NCBI RefSeq assembly: GCF_026626705.1
Contig: NZ_JAPNKC010000001.1
Coordinates: 9,814,001-9,878,000, forward strand
Source: Pyxidicoccus sp. MSG2
GTDB taxonomy: Bacteria > Myxococcota > Myxococcia > Myxococcales > Myxococcaceae
DNA: 64,000 nt
Reading direction: 5' to 3'
Notes under the pieces: model-generated
The model's database searches: none
What the model was told of the DNA's origin: nothing
What the model saw: only the letters and a program-made list of their open reading frames with translations
In this document: positions 53,101-62,100 of the stretch, one piece after another
Layout: each line of letters starts with the position of its first letter
How positions within the stretch are numbered: position 1 is the first letter of the stretch
Translations under genes and position numbers: made by a program

Positions 53101-56100
53101 CAGGCCCAGCTCCAATTCGAACTTGGTGGCGCGGAACTCCACCTCCATCGGGCGCATCGCCAGGCTGGACGGTTGCTGCTGGGCGGGGCCGGCGCCCGCG
53201 GTGTTCTGCAGTGCGAAGAGGACCTGGAAGAGCGGGCTGCGGCTCAGGTCTCGCTCGGGCCGCAGCGCTTCCACAAGCCGCTCGAAGGGCACGTCCTGAT
53301 GGGCATAGGCGCCCAGGGCCGTCTCCTTCACCTGTTGGAGCAACTGGCGGAAGGAGGCAGCGCCATCCACGTGGGAGCGCAGCACCAGGGTGTTGACGAA
53401 GAAGCCGATGAGGCCCTCCGTCTCCCCGCGCTGGCGGCCGGCGATGGGTGAGCCGATGGAGATGTCCTGCTGGTTGCAGTAGCGGGCCAACAGGGCCTGC
53501 CAGGAAGCCAGCAGCAGCATGAAGGGTGTGACGGCTTCGCGCTGGCACAGGACCTTGAGTGCCTGGGCCAGGGCCTGCGGCAGGTGGACGGGGACGAAGG
53601 CGCCGTGGAACGTCTGCACTGGCGGGCGCGGCTTGTCGATGGGCAGTTGCAGCGGCGCGGCGCCCGCGAGGTGACGGCTCCACCACGCGAGCTGCGCTTC
53701 GAGCACCTCATCCCGGAGCCACTGGCGCTGCCACACGGCGTAGTCGGCGTATTGCAGCGGCAGCTCGGGCAGCGGCGAGGGCTGGCCCTGGCTGAACGCG
53801 GCGTAGAGGATGGCCACTTCGCGCACCAGCACGTTCAGGGACCAGCCGTCCGAGATGACGTGGTGCATGTTGAGCATCAGCACGTGCTCGGCCGGGGCGA
53901 GCTTCAGCAGCACCACGCGCAGCAGCGGGCCGGTGGCCATGTTGAAGCCACGGAGGCTTTCCCGGGCCAGCAGGTGCCGGGCTTCCTGGGGCGCGGCTTC
54001 GCCCAGACCGCTCAGGTCCACCCTGTCCAACGGCAGCTCGGCGTGGGACGTGATGCGCTGGATGGGCTCGCCCTGCTGGTCGTGGAAGGTGGTGCGCAGG
54101 GCCTCATGGCGGCGCACCAGCTCGGTGAGGCCGCGCTGGAGGGCTTCGACATCCAGCGCTCCCTCCAGCCGCACGGCGATGGGGATGTTGTAGGTGGGGC
54201 TGCCGGGCTCGAGCTGGTCGAGGAACCACAGTCGCTGCTGTGCGAACGACAGCGGCAGCGCGTCCGTGCGCGGCACCGGCACCAGCGGAGGTGGCTCGGG
54301 CAGCTCCACCAGCCCACGCACGAGCAGCGAGCGATGCACCTGGCGGGCTCGCTGATACAGCTCACCCCAGGTGAGCGTCTGGCCGTCCAGCTCCGCGGCC
54401 ACCACGTCCGGCGTGAGCCGGGCCTGGGCCTGGAAGAGCCGGTACAGGCTGGCGTCTCCCACCGACGCGGCGGACGGCTCGCGCCACGCGTGGAACAGCA
54501 TGTGCCGCTCATCTGGCGTCAGCACGGGCAGTGCGGAGAGCGGCCGGTCCGGGGCCGCGAGCGCCGCTTCCAGCAGCACGCGCAGGTGGTTCACCATCTT
54601 CGCCGCCGTCGAGGCGTCGAACAGGTCCGTGCTGTACTCGAGCTGTCCCCGCAGGCCATGCCCCCGGTCGGAGATGGCCAGGATGAGGTCGAACTTCGCC
54701 GAGCGGCTCTCGACCTTCACGCCGCCCATCTTCAGACCCGGGCCCATCAGCTCGGGCATGGGCGCGTTCTGGTACGCGAGCATCACCTGGAAGAGCGGGG
54801 GGCGGCCGGGGGCGCGCTCGGGCCGCAGCGTCTCCACCAGCTTCTCGAAGGGGACGTCCTGGTGCGCGTAGGCCCCGAGCATCACGCCTCGCGCTCGGGC
54901 GAGCAGCTCGCGGAAGCTGGGGTCTCCGTCCAGCTTCGTGCGCAGCACCAGCGTGTTGACGAAGAAGCCGATGAGGCCCTCCAGCTCCGCGTGCGTGCGG
55001 CCGGCGATGGGCGTGCCGACACTGACGTCGTCCTGGCCGGAGTAGCGCGAGAGCAGCGCCTGGAACGCGGCGAGCACCACCATGGAGGGCGTGGTGCCCT
55101 CCTGGCGGCAGAGCGCTTCGAGGGCCTCCGACAGCTCGCGCGGGAAATGGAAGATGTGCGCGGCGCCGCGGAAGCTCTGCTTGGCCGGGCGGGGCCTGTC
55201 GGTGGGCAGCTCCAGGGATTTGGGCGCTCCCTGGAGTTGCTGGCGCCACCAGCCGAGCTCGGCGTCCAGCACCTCGTCGCGGAGCCACGCGCGCTGCCAG
55301 AGGGCGAAGTCCGGGTACTGCACCGGCAGCGGCTCGAGACTCGCGGGGCGGCCCTCGACGTGCGCCGTGTACAGCGCGCTCAGCTCGTGGACGAGGACGC
55401 CCAGGGACCAGCCGTCCGCGATGACGTGGTGGAGGGTGAGCATCAGCACGTGCTGATGCTCCGAGCGGCGCACCAGGAGGACGCGCCACAGCGGGCCCGT
55501 CTCCAGGTTGAACGACTGCTGGGACTCGTGCTCGAGGATGCGCTGGAGCGAGGCGTCGCGTTCGGCCTCGGGGAGGGCTTCCAGGTCCATCCATCCCGCG
55601 GGGAGCACGGGCCGGTCCGCGACGACCTGGACGGGCTGGTGGTCATGCTCCTGCAGCGTGGTGCGCAGGGACTCATGGCGCTGGAGCACGTCCCGCAGTG
55701 TCCTCGCGAGCGCGGGCACGTCGAGCGGGCCCTCCAGGCGCACGGCGGAGGGCAGGTTGTACGTGGCGCCGTCGGGCTCCAGCTTCGAGAAGAACCACAA
55801 GCGCTGCTGTGCGAAGGACAGGGGCGAGTGGCCGCTTCCAGTCCGGGGCCGGAGCAGGGGCTGGAGCGACGCGGGCCGGTCCGCCGACAGCTCGTCGATG
55901 CGCCGGGCCAGGGCTTCGATGGTGGGCAGCGAGAAGAAGTCCGCGAAGGACAGCTCCACGCCGAAGTGCTTGCGGACGCGGGAGATGACCTGCGTGGCGC
56001 TCAGCGAGTTGCCGCCCAGCTCGAAGAAGTCGTCCTCCGCACCCACGGTGTCCAGGTGGAGGACGCGGGCCCAGAGCGTCGCCATCTCGCGCTCGCATTC

Positions 56101-59100
56101 GGTGCGCGGCGGGCGGGAGGTGCTCTGGGACTGGAAGGTCGAGGGGGCCGGGAGGGCCTTCCTGTCCACCTTGCCGGTTTCGGTGAGGGGCAGGGCGTCC
56201 AGCCGTCCCAGGGCGGAGGGCACCATGTACTCGGGCAGTCGCTGCTTGAGGTCCGTGCGCAGGGCCGCCAGGTCCAGCGAGTCCGGAGCGACGATGTAGC
56301 CGACGAGGCGCTTGTCGCCGGGACGGTCCTCGCGGGCCACGACGATGGCTTCGCGCACCCCGGGGTACGCGAGCAGGGCGGCTTGGACCTCGGCCAGCTC
56401 GATGCGGTAGCCGCGTACCTTCACCTGCGCGTCGGCGCGACCAGCGAACTCGAGGATGCCGTCCGTGCGCCAGCGAGCGAGGTCGCCCGTGCGGTAGAGA
56501 CGGGCGCCCGGCACGGTGGAGAAGGGGTTGGGGACGAAGCGCTCTGCGGTGAGTGCGGGCTGCTCCACGTAGCCACGGGCCAGGCCGTCGCCGCCAGCGA
56601 ACAGCTCGCCGATGACGCCCGGGGGGACGGGCTGGCCAGAGGCGTCCAGCACGTACACCTGGGTGTTGGCCAGAGGTTTGCCAATGGGGACGGAGGCGCC
56701 CAGCGTGGAGGCGTCTGTGATTCGGTGGCAGGAGGTGACGAAGGTGACTTCGGTGGGGCCGTAGCAGTCGGTGAAGGGGATGCGCAGCTCTTCGAGGACG
56801 CGGCGCACGTGCGGTGCGCTCACCACGTCACCACCGGAGAGCACCTGCTTGAGCCCCCGCATGGAGGGCAGGTTGTGCTCCACCAGCTGGGAGAAGAGGC
56901 CCGCGGTGATGAGGAGGGTGGTAACGCCGCGCCCGGTAATCACCTCACCCAGCTCCTGGACGTCGGAGGGGGCATGGGGTGGGAAGATGACCAGCCGCGC
57001 GCCATGAAGCAGCGGGCCCCAGACTTCGAAGGTGGAGGGGTCGAAGGAGATGGGGGCGATGTGGAGGAACGTCTCTTCGGGCCCGAGGTGGGCGTAGTCG
57101 ATGCCGAAGAGGGTGCGCAGGACGGCGGCCTGGGGAATGGCCACGCCCTTGGGCCTGCCGGTGGAGCCGGAGGTGAAGTCGATATAGGCGAGGCTGGTGG
57201 GCAGGGCTGAATGAGGCGGCGCGTGCGTGGGCAGTCCCTCCAGGGAGAGGGCTTCCAGCACCACGGTGGGGACGCTCTCGGCGGGAAGCCTGGGCAGCAG
57301 CGCGCCGGAGGTGACGAGCGCAAGCGGGCGCGAGTCCTCCAGCATGGCGGCGAGGCGCTCGCGGGGGTAGCTCGGGTCCAGCGGGACGTAGGCGCCCCCG
57401 GCCTTGAGGATGGCCACCAGGGAGACGATGAGCTCCAGGGATCGTTCCAGTGCGACGGCCACGCGCGAGTCGGTGGAGACGCCGAGGCCGCGCAGGTGCC
57501 AGGCGAGCTGATTGGCGCGCTCATCCAACTGCCGGTAGGTGAGCGCGGCGTCACCGAACTCGATGGCGACCTTGTTGGGGAAGCGGGCCACCACGCGGGA
57601 GAAGACCTCGGGCACGGTGGAGTCGCGCGGGTAGTCGGATGCGGTGGCGTTCCAGTCCACCAATACCTGTTGGCGCTCCTCGGCGGTGAGTGACCGGGCC
57701 TGGGCGGAATCGCCATGCGGCTCCACGGGACGGGGCCGGGCCTCCTCTCGCGCGGCCACGTCTTCCAGGGGGATGACCGGCAGCGACAACGCGAGGGTGT
57801 CCCGCTGCTTGCGGATGGCCGGTGCGCCCCTGCCTTCGAGCGCGGCGTCAATCAGGCGCGCCACACCTTCCACGGTGGGGGACTCGAACAGGCCTCGCAG
57901 AGGCAGCTCCACGCCGAAGGCGGCGCGGATACGACTGATGGCCTGCGTGGCCAGCAGCGAGTGGCCGCCCAGGTCGAAGAAGTTATCGGTGGCGCCCACG
58001 CGCTCGACGTTGAGGAGCTGGCGCCAGATCTCCGCGACGCGCTCTTCGGTGGGAGTGCGAGGCGCGACGTAGGTCCCCGCGTCGCTCGCGAAGTCCGGAG
58101 CGGGCAGGGCCTTGCGGTCCACCTTGCCGTTGGGAGTGAGGGGCAGGGTGGCCAGCACCACCACGGCTGCGGGCACCATGTACTCGGGCAGGGCTTCCTT
58201 GAGGGCGGCTCGGAGGGTGGCTCCGTCCGTCTCCGCGCCTTCGCGCGCCACCACGTAGCCCACCAGCCGCTTTCCGCCGGGGCCGTCCTCACGTGCCACC
58301 ACCACGGCTTCGCTCACCGCGGGCAGTCGGGCCAGCGCTGCTTCCACTTCGCCCAGCTCGATTCGGAAGCCGCGCACCTTCACCTGCGCGTCCACGCGGC
58401 CCACGAAGTCGAGCGTGCCATCCGCGCGCCAGCGCACCATGTCGCCGGTGCGGTACAGGCGCGCATCCTCGTCGCCGGAGAACGCGTCCGGCACGAAGCG
58501 CTCGGCGGTGAGGGCCGGGCGGCCGGGGTAGCCCCGCGCCACACCCACGCCTCCGAGGTACAGCTCGCCCTTCACTCCCACGGGCACCGGCTCGCCGCGC
58601 GGGTCCAGTACGTACACGCGCACGTTGGCCAGCGGCCGGCCGATGGAAGGCACGCGCCCGTCCGCGACGCACTCGGTGAGCGTGGCGATGACGGTGGCCT
58701 CCGTGGGGCCGTACGTATTGAGGAGCTTGCGGCCCGGAGCCCAGCGCGCCACCACGTCGGCGGGCAGGGCTTCGCCACCAGAGATGACGGTGCGCAGCTC
58801 GGGCAGCCCGTCCGCCGGAGTGGCCGCGAGGGCGGCCGGAGTGAGGCTGATGACGGTGAGCGCCTGCTCGTGCAGCAGCGCGTGCAGGGGCGCTCCTGGC
58901 ATGAGCTTCTCCAGTGGCGCGAGCACCAGCGTGGCCCCGGAGCACAGCGTGGTGAAGATCTCCTCCACGGACAGGTCGAAGCTCAGGTTGGCGAACTGCA
59001 ACACGCGGCTGCCCGGGCCGATGCCGTAGGCCACCGCCTCGTGCGTCACCAGGTTGGCGACGCTCCGGTGCTCCACGGCGGTTCCCTTGGGCAGGCCGGT

Positions 59101-62100
59101 GCTGCCGGAGGTGTAGAGCAGGTAGGCCAGGTGATGCGCGGCCACACCCGTCACGGGCGCTTCGGTGCTCTCGCGTGACAGCGCGTCCTTCTCGAAGTCG
59201 AGGCAGAGCGCGCGGGCACGGTGTCCCTCCGGGTAGCGCTCCAGCAGCACGGACTGCGTCACCAGCACGGCCGCGCCGCTGTCCTCCAGCATGAAGGCCA
59301 GGCGCTCACGGGGCAGGAGCGGATCCAACGGCACCCAGGCGCCGCCCGCCTTGAGGATGCCGAGCAGGCCGACGACGACGTCCAGCGAGCGCTCCACACT
59401 GAGCGCGACGCGCACCTCCGGCCCCACGCCACGGCGGCGCAGCGCGTGCGCGAGCTGGTTGGCCTTCGACTCGAGCTGCGCGTAGGTGAGGTGCTGTCCC
59501 TCGAAGGACGCGGCCAGCGCGTGCGGGACACGGCGGGCCTGGGCCTCGAAGAGCGAGTGGACGCACGCCTCGGGGAAGTCAGCGCGGGTGACGTTCCAGT
59601 CCATCAGCAACTGGCGGCGCTCGTCTTCCGCCAGCAGGGGAATGCTCGACAGCCGGCGCTCGGGCGCCGAGACGAGGGCCTCCACCAGCACGCGCAGGTG
59701 CCGGGCCATGCGCTCCGCGGTGGACGCGTCGAACAGGTCGGCGGCGTACTCCAGCCCGCCGTGGAAGCCGGCCTCGTTGCGCGACAGGGCCAGCGTCAGG
59801 TCGAACTTGGCGACGCGGCTCTGCGTGCTCAGGGAGCAGAACGTCAGCCCCGGCACCGACAGCTCCGTCGAGGGCAGGTTCTGCAGCATGAACATCACCT
59901 GGAACAGCGGCGCCTGGCGCAGGCCGCGCATCGGCTGGAGCTGCTCGAAGGGGATGAGCTGGTGGGCGAAGGCGCCCAGGGCCATGTCCCGGACGCGGGC
60001 TCGCAGCTCGCGCACGGTGGGGTCTCCGTCCAGGCGCGTGCGCAGGACGAGGGTGTTGAGGAAGAAGCCGACCAGGCCCTCCAGCTCGGCGCGGTCTCTC
60101 CCGGCCACCGGCGTGCCGACGCTGATGTCGTCCTGGCCGGTGTAGCGCGACAGCAGCAACTGGAACGCGGCAAGCAGGAACATGAAGGGCGTGAGGCCCT
60201 CGCGGAGGCAGACGGCGTCCACGGCCGCGGAGAGTTCTCGCGGGAGCACGATGGGGACATGGGCCGCGCCAGGCATGGAGCGCTGCGTGCGGGGCCTGTC
60301 CGTGGGCAGCTCCAGCTCCTGCGGCGCCCCGTCCAGTTGCCGCCGCCACCAGTCGAGCTGCGTCTCCAGCTCGTCGCCCTGGAGCCACTGCCGCTGCCAG
60401 GCGGCGAAGTCCGCGTACTGGAGCGGCAGCGGTGCCAGGGGCGAAGGACGGCCGGAGGCGAAGGCGGCGTAGAGCTGCACCACCTCGCGCGTCAGGACGC
60501 CCAGGGACCAGCCATCGGAGACGATGTGGTGGACGTTGAGCAGCAGCACGTGCTCCTGCTCATCGAGCACCAGCAGGGACGCGCGCAGCAGCGGCCCCGT
60601 GGTCAGGCTGAAGGGGCGGAGGGCCTCTTCCTCGGACAGCCGCTGGGCCTCGGTCTGGCGCTGCTCGGGAGGCAGCGAGCGCAGGTCGATGGCGTCCATC
60701 CGCAGGGGCGCGGGCGGGGAGATGACCTGGACGGAGCCCGCGGGCTCGTCGCGGAAGGTGGTGCGCAGGGCTTCGTGCCGATGCACCAGCGCTTCGAGGG
60801 CGCGACGGAGGGCTTCGGTGTCCAGTGCACCGGACAGGCGCAGGGCGGAAGGGATGTTGAAGGCGGGGCTGCCGGGCTCGAGCTGGTCGAGGAACCACAA
60901 CCGCTGCTGGGCAAAGGACAGCGGCACGGCCTCCGCGCGGGACACGGGGACGATGGCGGGCGCCCGGCTCGCGAGGCCGGATTCACGCGCGGCGTCGATG
61001 CGCGCGGCGAGCCCCTGGAGGGTGGGCGCTTCGAAGAGGGCGCGCAGCGGTAGCTCTACCTCCAGCGTGGTGCGCACGCGGGAGATGAGCTGCGTGGCCA
61101 GCAGCGAGTGGCCGCCCAGCTCGAAGAAGCTGTCATGGACGCCGACGCGTTCGACGTGCAGCAGCTCCACCCAGAGCGTGGCCAGGTGCGCCTCGGTGGG
61201 CGTGCGGGGTGCCACGTACTCCTGGGTCGACAGCGCTCCGTCCGGAGCGGGCAGCGCCTTGCGGTCGACCTTGCCGTTGGGATTGAGGGGGAAGGCGTCC
61301 AGCGGCACGAAGGCCGAGGGCACCATGAACTCGGGCACGTGCTGGCGCAGGTGGCGGCGCAGCTCTTCGACCTCAATCGTTCGGCCCTCGGCGGGGACGA
61401 CGTACGCCACCAAGCGCTTGTCGCCACCGGGCGAGTCCTGGCGCGCCATGACGACGGCGCCCCGCACGGTGGGGTGCTGGCGCAGGCCGGACTCGATTTC
61501 GCCCAGCTCGATGCGGAAGCCGCGCACCTTTACCTGGTGGTCGATGCGGCCCAGGTAGTCGAGCTGGCCGTCGGCGCGCCAGCGCACCAGGTCTCCAGTG
61601 CGGTACATGCGCGCCCCGGGCGTCGTGCTGAAGGGGTCGGCGACGAAGCGCTCGGCGGAGAGGTCGGGCCTGCCGAGGTAGCCACGGGCGAGGCCGGCGC
61701 CAGCCAGGTACAGCTCTCCGGGGACGCCGATGGGCTGGAGCTGGAGGCTGGGGGTGAGGATGTAGCCGGAGGTCTCGGGGAGGGGGACGCCGATGGTGGG
61801 CTCACCCGGGCCCTCGGGGACGCGGGTGAAGGTGGAGTAGGTGGTGTCCTCAGTGGGGCCGTAGAGGTTGAAGACGTGCTGGACGGTGCCGGTGGCGTAG
61901 AGGCCGCGCACGAGGGTGCCGGGGAGGGCTTCGCCGGCGAGGTTGACGGTGGTGACGGAGGGGGGAATGGCGCCCATCCGCAGCAGCTCGGCGACGGCGG
62001 AGGGGACGGTGTTGACGAGCGTCACCTCGGAGGCGGCGGGCAGCGAGGCGAGCTCCAGCGCGTTGGCGGCGAGCAGCACGGTGCCGCCGCAGGAGAGGGG

